This document shows positions 1 to 8,928 of a DNA stretch of 64,000 nt, in pieces (position 1 is the first letter of the stretch; each line of letters starts with the position of its first letter). The notes under the pieces were generated by a model. That model worked only from the letters and a program-made list of their open reading frames with translations, did no database searches and was not told where the DNA came from. Made by a program: the position numbers and the translations under genes. Source of the DNA: Gallionella sp. (GTDB lineage: Bacteria; Pseudomonadota; Gammaproteobacteria; Burkholderiales; Gallionellaceae); the NCBI GenBank assembly GCA_028714075.1, contig JAQTMZ010000006.1, positions 154,833 through 218,832 of the forward strand, read 5' to 3'.

Positions 1-1038
1 CAGATCCAGCACATCCCACTCTCCGCCTGGCGGCTCTATGGCTTGCTTGATGAGTCCGAGCAATTCTGCGGGCGTCTTGTATTCGAGGTTGTTGACCAGA
101 TGCGTATCGAACTTGTCCGCATAACCATCAAATAATTTTTCGACATACTGGCTCGGTGCGCGCTCGGTGGTTCCGGACGTCAAGGATGCAATCAAATGCT
201 GCGCGCTTTCATTACCGGGGTCCAGCTCAAGTGCCCTGCGATAGCAGGCTGTCGCCTCGTCCAGCTTGCCTTGCAGTTGGAGCGCATTTCCAAGGTTGCA
301 GTGCGCATCGGCCCAGTCCGGCTCATACAGGATCGCCTTCCGGTAGCCGGCTACCGCCGCATCGATTTTGCCCTGTTCCTTGAGCATGATTCCCAGGTTG
401 TAATATGCCTCGGCATAATCCGGCTGGTATGCGGTTGCGCTGCGATAACTGGCGACGGCATCGTCCGGCTTGCCCAGCTCCTGTAGCACGTTCCCCAGGT
501 TGCAGTGCGCTTTCGCATACTCCGGCTTGCAGGTAATGGCCTTGCGATAACAGGCCGCCGCCATATCCAGCCGGCCTTGCTCCTGAAGCACATTCCCCAG
601 ATTGTAGTGCGCCTCGGCATAATCCGGCCTGATCGAAAGCGCCTTGCGATAGTTCTCGGCTGCCGCATCGAGATTGCCTTGCGCCTTGAGCGCAAGACCC
701 AGGTTGTAGTGCATCAGACTGGACGGATTGGCACGGATTGCCTTGCCGATCAACTCGACGGCAATCTCGTTGCTTCCCTCCTGATTGGCAATCACGCCGA
801 GAAAATGCAACGCGTCCGGATGGTTCGGCTCCATCTGGAGTATTTGCTGGTAGATGGCTTTTGCCTGCGGCAAATGCCCGGCCTGATGGTGTTCCTGCGC
901 GGCCTGAAAATTCATGGCAACCGAAGCCGCTTCAGGATTCCTGCCTGGCACAGATGTTGCGCCGCTTTGCAGGCAACACTGCTTATATTTTTTGCCGCTG
1001 CCACACATGCATGGGTCGTTGCGGCCAGTCTTTTTCAT
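1..1038 (-). CDS. TPR protein with N-terminal SEC-C motif and start of a methyltransferase domain (partial)
   Basis: The gene runs off the left edge; 346 codons are visible from the ATG at 1038. Residues 5-22 form a SEC-C metal-binding motif (C-x-C and a terminal CC pair in GRNDPCMCGSGKKYKQCC). From about residue 43 come at least six 34-residue TPR units with the usual AHYNLGN pattern. The last visible residues (GGEWDVLDL) match the start of SAM-methyltransferase motif I, so a methyltransferase domain probably continues outside the window. TPR-methyltransferase fusions are known in proteobacteria, often with unknown substrates. The SEC-C motif suggests zinc binding. The domain calls are firm; the methyltransferase is inferred from a short segment. 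Confidence 0.85.
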   Translation of the reverse strand, partial: MKKTGRNDPCMCGSGKKYKQCCLQSGATSVPGRNPEAASVAMNFQAAQEHHQAGHLPQAKAIYQQILQMEPNHPDALHFLGVIANQEGSNEIAVELIGKAIRANPSSLMHYNLGLALKAQGNLDAAAENYRKALSIRPDYAEAHYNLGNVLQEQGRLDMAAACYRKAITCKPEYAKAHCNLGNVLQELGKPDDAVASYRSATAYQPDYAEAYYNLGIMLKEQGKIDAAVAGYRKAILYEPDWADAHCNLGNALQLQGKLDEATACYRRALELDPGNESAQHLIASLTSGTTERAPSQYVEKLFDGYADKFDTHLVNNLEYKTPAELLGLIKQAIEPPGGEWDVLDL

Positions 1039-1320
1039 CATGAAGCAAGCAATATCATCAAGTTAGCAATAACGGTTTCAGTGTATATCTTAACAAGAGG
1101 CTAGTCAGCACCAATCTCTAGCAGCAGGCTGCCAGCTCCCGAATCTGGACTTGTTCCAGAGTTTTATCCGCTGGCAAAATATGGTTTTTGCTGATAAATT
1201 AATGCCCCATGTACCCGCAACTCCCATACTTGCCAGTACAAGGATGGCCTCAATCTGGAAATCAGAAAACGCAACGCCCTGTATGGCTAATCAAACGTAT
1301 TACAATATCTATTCAAGCGA

Positions 1321-1923
1321 GTGCAGATGAACGACAACAGCCAAGATGAGCATTATCGGCAAGCCAGAGAGGTGTTTGACCAATTGGATACCATACCAAT
1401 CTGGAATGACGGCAATCAAACCATTTCTTCTATTTTCAGTGTCTTCCAGCAATTGTCTGACGACTATTACGGCAAAGCGTTTTACCCATTGTCCAAACTC
1501 TACTGCAACAGGCAGGATGTGGTGGAAAGCGGAGACCAACCCAACTGTCTTGCACAACTGGCTTTCGAATGGTGTTTCTTTAACCAATCGATTCAAGATG
1601 TGGAAATATGGCGTGACTTGGGCAGAATGTACAACGAGGGTTATGGTGCAGAGCAAAATGATGAGCAAGCCGTGTACTGGTTTAGCAAAGCTGCCGAACA
1701 AGGCGATTCTGCGGGGCAATGTGAGCTTGGAGCGATGCACGCCGAAGGAAGAGGCATTCCTCAGATAATGAAGACGCAGTGAAGGTTGAGGTCGGCATTT
1801 GAATAGGGTTACGCTAAAGCACAACGTGACCTTGAATTGCAAAAAAATTTCTACCAACTTGAAGTGACGAGCAACCGTTATGCGGATTGCCTGTTTAATT
1901 TAATTCGCTCATGCAGATTTTAG
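1321..1923 (+). pseudogene. Sel1-repeat protein, C-terminus frameshifted
   Basis: A frame opens at GTG 1321 (ATG alternative at 1327) and runs to a TGA at 1780. It encodes about 150 residues with a clear Sel1 repeat (GYGAEQNDEQAVYWFSKAAE). The next repeat breaks: after GRGIPQ the coding sense moves to another frame (DNEDAVK), then returns to the first frame with GYAKAQRDLELQ and runs to a TAG at 1921. Between the two halves about eight expected residues are replaced by 22 bases containing stops. The simplest reading is a Sel1 gene damaged by a small deletion. The 153-residue product might still be made. Role unknown. Confidence 0.6.
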
Positions 1924-1994
1924 TGTGTTGCATCGACCGGTTGAATCCACAGTTGTCAGCGGGTATTTGCCATTAGCCATCATGGAAGGCACTC

Positions 1995-3203
1995 ATGGAT
2001 TTACAGCCGGTACAGTCTCTGCCCTCACCAGCGATTTATATTAAATCTGGGGGGCGGCGTCTGTTGAGAATTGCAGGTGCCATGCTCTTGGGCACAATTG
2101 TCGCCCTTGCGAGCGCACCGGTTTCGGCAGACTACCCAAAGGGTGCGCAGTTCTACTTAAAAAAAGAATACAAAGATGCCTATGGCGAACTGCTGCCCGC
2201 AGCAGAAGCCGGCCATGCACTTGCTCAATTCATGATCGCCGTGATGTATGACGCGGGCCATTATGTGAAAAAAGATGGCAAGGTTGCAGCGGAATGGTAT
2301 CGGAAAGCCTCCGAGCAGGGACATCCCGATGCCCAGCTTCGTTTGGCCGGTATGCTCTACGAAGGGGTTGATATCCCGCTTGATCGCGAAGCCGCCTATC
2401 GATGGGCCTCCTTGGCGGCTGACCGACTGCATGGATCAAAACAGGAAAAAGTCGCCGCCTTTGCCAAGTCAGTTGCTGCTCTTCTCAGTAAAACTCAACT
2501 TGAGCGGGCGAAAGCGGCCGTAGCAACATGGCATCCGCGCATTGCGAGGATGAATGGCAGGCTTGCTGGCCCACAGCACCTCCTGCAGACCGGAACAGGT
2601 TTCTTTCTGAACGCCTCGGGGACATTGCTGACCAACCAACACGTCGTTTACGCGTGCCAGCGAATTATCGTTTCCTACGGTGATAGGGCGGTTAATGGCG
2701 CCCTGCTCGATGTCGATTTTGGTGCCGATCTCGCGACCGTACAAACGGATCTCAAGCCGTCAAGTTTCGCGCGCTTTGCCAGTGAAACAAGACCAAAGCC
2801 CGGCATCCCCGTAACCGTGATCGGTTATGCGGTCAAACGAACCCAATCTCGCGACGCTTTAGCCTCATCCGGCACTGTTCTAAACGCCAGCGTTGCGCTC
2901 GACAATGCCGCCTGGCTCCAAACCACGGCGCCGATCTACCGTGGTCAAAGCGGAAGCCCTGCGTTTGCTCCAACAGGGCTGGTGATCGGGGCTGCACGCG
3001 GGGTGTTCCAGGATCAGCCGGATGGCACGCTGCAAGAAACCGCCGATGGACAGGCAATAGTTGTCGGGGTGGATAGTATTTCCCGTTTTTTGGACAGGGC
3101 GAAGACACCGTTTGAAAAGGCTTCCCCGGATCACGCTGCACCGAACAGCGGAGCGGCACCTTCAGCAGACTTTATTGTGTTACTGGAGTGCTGGGGCAAC
3201 TAA
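1995..3203 (+). CDS. Secreted Sel1-repeat / trypsin-like serine protease
   Basis: A 402-residue protein. A hydrophobic stretch near residues 24-45, ending PVSA, looks like a signal peptide after an unusually long N-terminal extension, so the true start could be later. Residues 60-150 hold Sel1 repeats (AAEWYRKASEQGHPDAQLRLAGMLYEG). The C-terminal half is a chymotrypsin-fold peptidase with a full triad: H216 in TNQHVV, D245 in FGADLATV and S319 in GQSGSP. It resembles periplasmic DegP-like or S1C proteases but has no PDZ domain. The Sel1 part probably recruits a partner. The preceding decayed Sel1 gene may be related. Substrate unknown. Confidence 0.85.
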   Translation: MDLQPVQSLPSPAIYIKSGGRRLLRIAGAMLLGTIVALASAPVSADYPKGAQFYLKKEYKDAYGELLPAAEAGHALAQFMIAVMYDAGHYVKKDGKVAAEWYRKASEQGHPDAQLRLAGMLYEGVDIPLDREAAYRWASLAADRLHGSKQEKVAAFAKSVAALLSKTQLERAKAAVATWHPRIARMNGRLAGPQHLLQTGTGFFLNASGTLLTNQHVVYACQRIIVSYGDRAVNGALLDVDFGADLATVQTDLKPSSFARFASETRPKPGIPVTVIGYAVKRTQSRDALASSGTVLNASVALDNAAWLQTTAPIYRGQSGSPAFAPTGLVIGAARGVFQDQPDGTLQETADGQAIVVGVDSISRFLDRAKTPFEKASPDHAAPNSGAAPSADFIVLLECWGN

Positions 3204-3435
3204 AGCCATCATCCTGCGATGGCTGAGATAGTGGCGTGGCGAAAAACCAATCGAGAAGCATCCGGTTATGGAGATGCAAGAATTCTTGTGTGAACCGTTT
3301 TATTGGACAACGGTTCGACCGGCTGAAACGCGCCAATAGCCGGCATCATATCTCCTAAAATCCGGAACAAACAGAGCGACTAATTATCCGGAAAAACGTG
3401 GCAAAATGCGCTCATCAGCAAAACAAGGGGGGTAT

Positions 3436-3852
3436 ATGGAGGCACATTGGATTTGGTGGTTTATGGCGGTGGCGCTGGTGATAGCCGAAATGTCCAGCGG
3501 TACGTTCTATCTGATCGCTGTCGCATTCGGGCTGGCAGTTGCCGGGTTGGTTGCGTATCTGGGCATGGCATGGAGCGTACAGGCCATCGTTGCGGCAGTG
3601 CTGTGTTCGGCGAGCGTGGCGGCTATCTACCGCTGGAATAAACAGCATGCCCGCCCCCATAAAAACATCAATTTCGCCAACGATATCGGCCAGACTGTAC
3701 GCGCCGTGAGTTGGTCGGACGAACGCCATGCCCGTGTCAGTTATCGCGGCGCAGAATGGGATGCCGAACTGGCGCGCGAAGCAGCGGCGGATGCAACCCG
3801 ACAAGCTTGGCGCATCAAGGAAATCGTTGGATCACGTTTAATCATCGAGTAG
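3436..3852 (+). CDS. NfeD-like membrane protein (short, YbbJ type)
   Basis: The ATG at 3436 is preferred over an in-frame upstream start because a purine-rich GGGGGG tract (3427-3432) precedes it. The 138-residue product has two or three N-terminal membrane segments (WWFMAVALVIAEM; AVAFGLAVAGLVAYLGM; AIVAAVLCSASVAAIY) followed by a soluble OB-fold-like C-terminus (GQTVRAVSWSDERHARVSYRGAEWDAE). This is the short NfeD form that is usually encoded next to a stomatin-like protein, exactly as here (the SPFH gene starts 52 bases downstream). The pair probably acts together in membrane microdomain or membrane-protein quality control. Confidence 0.85.
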   Translation: MEAHWIWWFMAVALVIAEMSSGTFYLIAVAFGLAVAGLVAYLGMAWSVQAIVAAVLCSASVAAIYRWNKQHARPHKNINFANDIGQTVRAVSWSDERHARVSYRGAEWDAELAREAAADATRQAWRIKEIVGSRLIIE

Positions 3853-3904
3853 CACCCGTCAGTGCAAATTTCTGCACAATCGTCTTAGCGCAAGGGAGAA
3901 CAGC

Positions 3905-4810
3905 ATGGATATGTTCGTCATCGGATTAGGAATATTCGCGGTAATTCTGGCTTTTCAGTCGATCAAGATCGTGCCTCACCAATCGGCATGGGTAATCGAA
4001 CGGTTCGGCAAATACAACCGGACGCTGGAACCCGGCCTGAACATCGTCATCCCGTTCATGGATCGCGTCGCTTACCGCCACCGCCTCACCGAGTTCCCCA
4101 TCGACATCGCCCCGCAGGTCTGCATCACGCGCGACAACACCCAGGTGCAGGTGGACGGCGTGCTGTATTACCAGGTCACCGACGCCGCGCGCGCCAGCTA
4201 CGGCACCTCGAATTATCTCGCCGCGATCACCATGCTCGCGCAAACCGCGTTGCGTTCGGAATGCGGCAAGCGCGACCTGGATAAATTGCTGGAAGACCGC
4301 GATGCGATCAACCGCACGGTGGTGTTCGCGCTCGACGAGGCAAGCCCGAACTGGGGCGTGAAAGTGCTGCGCTACGAGATCAAGGACATCACCCCACCGC
4401 AACAAGTGCTCGCCGCGATGCAAAAGCAGATTACCGCCGAGCGCGAGAAGCGCGCGCTGATCGCCCAGTCGGAAGGCAAGAAGCAGGAAGAAATCAACCT
4501 CGCCGAAGGCAAGATGACCGCCTCGATCCGCGAGTCGGAAGGCACCCGGCAGGCTGCCATCAACAATGCGCAAGGCGAAGCCGAAGCCCTGCTGCTGGTC
4601 GCCAACGCCACCGCCGAATCGATCAAGGTGGTCGCCAACGCGACACAAAACGAAGGCGGCCTCGTCGCCGTCAACCTCAAGGTGGCGGAGAAATTTGTCG
4701 AGGCCTTCGGCAACATCGCCAAGCAGGGCAACACCATGATCCTGCCCGGCAACGCCGCCGACATCGCCGCAATGGTCGCCACCGCGATGCAGGTAGTGAA
4801 AAAAAGCTGA
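3905..4810 (+). CDS. qmcA: SPFH/Band 7 membrane protein (stomatin/QmcA family)
   Basis: A 301-residue protein with one N-terminal membrane anchor (residues 2-20), an SPFH domain (PHQSAWVIERFGKYNRTLEPG onward to about residue 190) and a coiled-coil tail rich in Glu, Lys and Ala (SEGKKQEEINLAEGKMTASI). The PGLNIVIPF and RDNTQVQVDG segments are typical of stomatin, prohibitin and QmcA. It follows the NfeD-like gene as in the E. coli ybbJ-qmcA pair, and the two are likely co-transcribed. These proteins form membrane-bound oligomers. Family assignment is firm; the symbol is by analogy. Confidence 0.88.
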   Translation: MDMFVIGLGIFAVILAFQSIKIVPHQSAWVIERFGKYNRTLEPGLNIVIPFMDRVAYRHRLTEFPIDIAPQVCITRDNTQVQVDGVLYYQVTDAARASYGTSNYLAAITMLAQTALRSECGKRDLDKLLEDRDAINRTVVFALDEASPNWGVKVLRYEIKDITPPQQVLAAMQKQITAEREKRALIAQSEGKKQEEINLAEGKMTASIRESEGTRQAAINNAQGEAEALLLVANATAESIKVVANATQNEGGLVAVNLKVAEKFVEAFGNIAKQGNTMILPGNAADIAAMVATAMQVVKKS

Positions 4811-4918
4811 TAGCTTTAATTGCGAAGCCCGGCAAAGCTCAAGCTATTTGCTGGGTAATGGATGTTCACCGATTCCGCAACCCATGCGCTCACTTCGCAT
4901 CACCCAAAATATCTCACA

Positions 4919-7108
4919 TCAGGATTCCAGTACCCGCAATTCCGCATTCGTATAACGCAGCCGGCTCGCAAGCACGCTGGCGAGGCCCTCCATGAGGCCG
5001 AGGGCAAGCTTCTTGTGCTCTTCGGCCACTGCGTCAAAAGTCTTGCGCGAAAGCACATAAAGCTCGGTATCGGAAAATGCCACCGCATCGGCGGAACGCG
5101 CATCGCCATCGAGAAAAGCCATTTCGCCAAAGAAAGACCCTTGCCCAAATGTGCCGAGATGGTGGCTCTGTTTTTCCGAGATCGGCAGCATGATGCGCAC
5201 AGCTCCCTTGCGGATCAAGAAAAGCTCGTCACCGGTATCGCCACGCTTGAAGATTTTGTCGCCCGCCTTGCTGGAACGCTTTTCCATGCTTTGCTCCAGC
5301 GCGGCAAGCGTTTCCGCTTTGCGGCCCTTGAACAGCTCTATCTCGCTGAGAGCAAGCGCTTCTTGCTCGCCAAGTTCGCAGATTGAGTCCTTGAGAATGC
5401 GACCCTCAACCCACTCCAGCGCCTCGTCAAGTTCATCGAATACACGTGCCGCGCTCTTGTGGGGTGCCAGTCCGATCTGGTCAAAATACTGCTTCATATC
5501 TTGGCCCGACGGCAGGTTCGTCGGCAGATGGCTATAGATCAGGAAGCCGTTCTTGTCGGCCATCATGTCGCGAACCTGTTCGAGTAGATGTGCGGCGGTA
5601 ACGTCGACGGATTGCACCCGGCGCATGTCGAGGATGACATAGTCCCGTGTCTTCAATTCCGGCTCCAGCGCAGTATAAAGCTGGTTGGTGGTGCCGAAGA
5701 ACAGGCTGCCCTGAAGTTCGATGACAACGCCGCACCCGCCGCGCGCAACGAGAATTTCCATTTCCTCATGGGTGCGCACCCGTTTCGAAAAAGTCTCGTT
5801 GCAACCAACCTTGTGGCGCACGACGGCGCCGCCGATTTGTTCGCGTACGAAGAGAAATATTGCCAGCACAATGCCGACACCTGATGCCGCGATCAGGCTG
5901 ACCGTCAGCGCCGTGGTGACAACGGCGGCGATGACAGCAAAGTCGAGTATCGTGGAGCGTTGCTTGAGAAACTGAAAGCTGTGGCGGTCGATCATGCGCA
6001 CACCAATAACCATCAGGATTGCGGCAAGCGCCGCTACCGGCACCCAGGAGATCATTGCACCAAGCACCAGAAACGCGACCAACGCCAGTACGCCCTCAAA
6101 GACCCCCGAATAGCGGCTCACCGCGCCGCTGGAAATATTGACCAGCGTCGCGCCCATCGTTCCGGCGCCGGGGATGCCACCAATCACGGCGGAAGCTACA
6201 TTCCCAATGCCTTGGCCGATCAGCTCGCGGTTTGATTTGTGGCGCGAGCGCGTCAATGCATCAAGCACCACACAAGTCTTCAGCGTGTCGATGGAAAGCA
6301 GCACGGCCAGCGTCAGCGCGGGGACTGCAACAAGCTTGATCTGCTCGAGGCCGATTCCGCCCATGGCGTACCAGCGCCCCGCCATGGCATCGGTAAAACT
6401 GCCGCCACCGCCGAGCGACCCGACAACGAACTTATTACCTTCCAGCGTGAGCAGTGCCGGGTCCGCCAACCCCAAGCCAAAATAGGCGAGCACGCCCGCC
6501 AATAACCCGAGAATCGCCGCCGGCACCAGCTTGGTGATGCGCGGCGCGCCCAGCATCACGGCGATAGTCACCGCACCGACGACCATGCCCTGCCATTGCC
6601 ACGCCGCAGGTGAAGCGAGCGACTCCCAGAAGTGCATCTCCTTGGGGGCACCGAGGAATTTGGGTACCTGCCCGGCGATGATGTAAAGGCCGACGCCCGA
6701 CAGGTAGCCGCTGACCACCGGATAAGGCATGTATTCGATCAGCCGCCCGAGTCGCACCGTGCCGAAAAATATCTGCAACAGCCCCGCCATCAGCCCCAGC
6801 ACCGAGAGCATCAGAATCACCGTCGGCAGGTCGCCGCCATTGTGCATGGACTCGAGCGCAAACGCCGCCAGCACCGCCGCTGCAGGGGCGCACGGGGCAG
6901 TGATGAGCCGGTTAGTGCCGCCCAGCACCGGGGCAATAAGGCCGAGCGCGGTCACACCGAGGATGCCGGCCAATGCGCCCTGCGCCGCATAGGAAGCGCC
7001 CAGCGGGGAATAGATGGTGACGCCGAAGGCAATGGCCGAGGGGAGAGCCACAAGCATCGCGGCAAGACCACCCCAAAAATCTCCCGCTTCAGGTTTAGGC
7101 AGCTTCAT
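4919..7108 (-). CDS. SulP-family anion transporter with STAS and cyclic-nucleotide-binding domains
   Basis: A 729-residue protein. Residues 1-430 form the multi-pass SulP transport domain, starting with GGLAAMLVALPSAIAFGV and including GGIPGAGTMGATLVNI. A STAS domain covers about 455-545 (VIELQGSLFFGTTNQLYTAL; VILDMRRVQSVDVTAAHLL). Residues 610-720 form a CAP_ED cyclic-nucleotide-binding domain (IFKRGDTGDELFLIRKGAVR; GQGSFFGEMAFLDGDARSAD). SulP-STAS proteins carry sulfate, bicarbonate or carboxylates; the substrate cannot be told here. The added CAP_ED domain implies gating by a cyclic nucleotide or a structural role. It is transcribed alone, divergently from the riboswitch-led gene to its right. 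Confidence 0.9.
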   Translation of the reverse strand: MKLPKPEAGDFWGGLAAMLVALPSAIAFGVTIYSPLGASYAAQGALAGILGVTALGLIAPVLGGTNRLITAPCAPAAAVLAAFALESMHNGGDLPTVILMLSVLGLMAGLLQIFFGTVRLGRLIEYMPYPVVSGYLSGVGLYIIAGQVPKFLGAPKEMHFWESLASPAAWQWQGMVVGAVTIAVMLGAPRITKLVPAAILGLLAGVLAYFGLGLADPALLTLEGNKFVVGSLGGGGSFTDAMAGRWYAMGGIGLEQIKLVAVPALTLAVLLSIDTLKTCVVLDALTRSRHKSNRELIGQGIGNVASAVIGGIPGAGTMGATLVNISSGAVSRYSGVFEGVLALVAFLVLGAMISWVPVAALAAILMVIGVRMIDRHSFQFLKQRSTILDFAVIAAVVTTALTVSLIAASGVGIVLAIFLFVREQIGGAVVRHKVGCNETFSKRVRTHEEMEILVARGGCGVVIELQGSLFFGTTNQLYTALEPELKTRDYVILDMRRVQSVDVTAAHLLEQVRDMMADKNGFLIYSHLPTNLPSGQDMKQYFDQIGLAPHKSAARVFDELDEALEWVEGRILKDSICELGEQEALALSEIELFKGRKAETLAALEQSMEKRSSKAGDKIFKRGDTGDELFLIRKGAVRIMLPISEKQSHHLGTFGQGSFFGEMAFLDGDARSADAVAFSDTELYVLSRKTFDAVAEEHKKLALGLMEGLASVLASRLRYTNAELRVLES

Positions 7109-7451
7109 GGTTCGCGCTCCCGATTTATAAATTTATCCTGATTCGCAATAGAAACAGGAATAACTCACATTCTCTTTCGAAGAATACCTCAAACGTGATT
7201 CCATATCCCAATATTATTTGGCGTTGGGAACCCGGTTAATCTACCACCAACTGCACTCGAATGGCCAGATCGGAGAGCCCTCATTTAAAACTGCCACGGC
7301 TCGGCCGTTCAAGTGTGTTGAAGGTTATCTCTTTGAACCAGCGTTACCGACTATCTGAAAAATCAACCGTTCGTCCTGCCGGCTTGCCAGTCATCCAGAA
7401 GCCTGTCCACCTGTCTCATAGTAATTGCCCCCATCGGGGTCACTCAATAAA
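7109..7451. other. Intergenic region between divergent genes, no gene seen
   Basis: About 340 bases between the SulP start and the riboswitch contain no convincing coding sequence. The promoters of both divergent genes must lie here, but I could not assign -35/-10 boxes with confidence. Confidence 0.5.
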
Positions 7452-7527
7452 CTGCACTCACTTGGCAAGCTTATCGAAAGATAAGAACGCAAAGTCACCG
7501 GCCCAAGGAAACTCGGGCAGTGTTTGA
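7452..7527 (+). promoter_or_regulatory. Probable cyclic-di-GMP-I (GEMM) riboswitch
   Basis: The sequence contains the GEMM hallmarks in order: TTGGCAAGC, a stem capped by a GAAA tetraloop (TTATCGAAAGATAA), the conserved ACGCAAAGTC segment, then CACCGGCCC and a second short stem (GCCC...GGGC, 7501-7518). The outer CACT (near 7455) and AGTG (near 7519) can pair as P1. It ends 20 bases before the ATG at 7548 with AAGGAG between, so it could control translation start. GEMM-I RNAs bind cyclic-di-GMP. The second stem is shorter than in the best-known examples, which lowers certainty. Confidence 0.75.
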
Positions 7528-7547
7528 AATACGGAAGGAGCGCAATC

Positions 7548-8000
7548 ATGTCTAACTTCATTTCTGGTTCTGGTTTTATTCAAGCGGCCATGCTTCGCAT
7601 ATGCGTCGGGTTGATATTCGTTGGGCTGGCTGTTGCGGCGCATACGGCACAGTCCGAGGAAAGCCCTTTTGCGCCGGGTTTGGATATATTAACGATTCAG
7701 CCGGTGCGCGCTAGCGCTGACCGGTTGCTCCCGTACCACCTCAATGCGAGTATCACGCTTACCCGCTCCGCAGAAGCCGCACCAGCAGGTTCAGGATTCG
7801 GTAACACGCCACAGTTCCACATCGTCGCCGAGCCGAAAAAAGAAGCCGTCTGGTCAACAAACGCACGTTGGCAAATCGCTCCCGACAGCGACCGCATTTC
7901 ATTGTCGCCTGTCCTGCGTTTCGAATCGAAAGAAGGGCGGTTCGAGATCAAACCGCGGCGTCATTCGGTTTGGTTCGGGTGGCGCAAAACGTTCCCTTGA
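7548..8000 (+). CDS. Small secreted protein of unknown function, riboswitch-controlled
   Basis: The ATG at 7548 is chosen because AAGGAG lies eight to nine bases upstream; an in-frame upstream start at 7524 would overlap the riboswitch. The 150-residue product begins with a signal peptide (AAMLRICVGLIFVGLAVAAHTAQSEE, cut probably after TAQ). The mature part is polar, without cysteines or recognisable domains, and ends in a basic WFGWRKTFP tail. No family is recognised. The GEMM element and the wider cyclic-di-GMP theme suggest an envelope or attachment function, but that is inference only. Confidence 0.6.
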   Translation: MSNFISGSGFIQAAMLRICVGLIFVGLAVAAHTAQSEESPFAPGLDILTIQPVRASADRLLPYHLNASITLTRSAEAAPAGSGFGNTPQFHIVAEPKKEAVWSTNARWQIAPDSDRISLSPVLRFESKEGRFEIKPRRHSVWFGWRKTFP

Positions 8001-8033
8001 TTGTCGCGCGCCAAAGTTTGGCCAAGATTTATC

Positions 8034-8066
8034 GGGAGCCTCTAAAAATTCGAGGCTCCCTTAATT
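8034..8066. terminator. Convergent intrinsic terminator hairpin
   Basis: A perfect nine-base-pair stem (GGGAGCCTC / GAGGCTCCC) with an AT-rich loop lies between two converging genes, followed on the plus strand by TTAATTT. It overlaps the last codon of the minus-strand gene. It probably ends both transcripts. Confidence 0.6.
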
Positions 8067-8858
8067 TCGTCCGCATTTCATGGTGACCGCTGCTACGCGG
8101 TGGAAGCGGCCGATTCCAGACGCGATTTCACCTGGCGGCGCAATGTCCCAACGCCATTGCGCCAAAGCCTGATGTTCAAAATCGAGTATCGCCGCAAAAT
8201 CGGCATGCTCAATAACCTCGCCGTTCTGTTCATAAGTCGTTTGCTCCATGTCAGCCAGCAGACAGGCGGGCGCAGCGAAGGCAGCAAGATAGTCCAGGTG
8301 TTGCCGCATCAGTTGCGTGCTCCATTCTTCCAGCAGCACCTCGTCAATTCCGGGAAAACGCTTTCGCAGCCAGTCCAGCGGCAACAGGGGCAACTGGGAA
8401 AGCAGATTGACCGAGGCCACCCAATCGACGGCTGGATTGTCGAGAAAGCTTGCCGGCGGCGGCAAATTCAGGTTGTTTGGCGACAAGGCTTCCATCTGTT
8501 CCAGAAACCCGGTGATATCGCAAGAAAGGCAGCGCACGTTGGCATAACGGCGAGCCGCGCGCCGCACTTCGGGCAAATGGATGAGATCGACCAGCCACAC
8601 GTTTTCAAAGCGAGTTGCCAGTTCTGACAGCGGTATATCCAGCAGCAAGCCGGAGCCGAATACCAGTGCAGTACGGAAGTCGCTGCATGCGTGCAACGAT
8701 TCGAGCAATGCCGCCTGACTGCTTTCCAGATGCGGTTGCCACGCTGTCTTGCAGCGCCGATAACGCGAGCGGATAGCGATGCTTTCGCGGAGATAGCCGA
8801 GCTTGCGGACAAGCGGCGGGCAAGCGGTAGTCAGGTGGGTGAACCACTCGGTCAACAT
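8061..8858 (-). CDS. Hypothetical protein, possibly methyltransferase-like
   Basis: A 265-residue soluble protein. The segment TALVFGSGLLLDIPLSELA followed by NVWLVDLIHLPEVRR looks like the glycine loop and acidic strand end of a Rossmann-type SAM-binding fold. A second strand pattern is VRCLSCDITGFLEQM. The classic GxGxG is not complete (FGSGLLL), so methyltransferase identity is a suggestion. The next gene leftward on the same strand is the SulP transporter, on the far side of the riboswitch gene, so no operon is implied there. A 125-residue gene lies just upstream on the same strand. Confidence 0.55.
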   Translation of the reverse strand: MLTEWFTHLTTACPPLVRKLGYLRESIAIRSRYRRCKTAWQPHLESSQAALLESLHACSDFRTALVFGSGLLLDIPLSELATRFENVWLVDLIHLPEVRRAARRYANVRCLSCDITGFLEQMEALSPNNLNLPPPASFLDNPAVDWVASVNLLSQLPLLPLDWLRKRFPGIDEVLLEEWSTQLMRQHLDYLAAFAAPACLLADMEQTTYEQNGEVIEHADFAAILDFEHQALAQWRWDIAPPGEIASGIGRFHRVAAVTMKCGRN

Positions 8859-8928
8859 GGCGTGTTCGTCATCATGGGCGGCATATTTGTCATGCCTGTT
8901 AGTTCAGGAACGCCTTTTCCCGGCAAAG

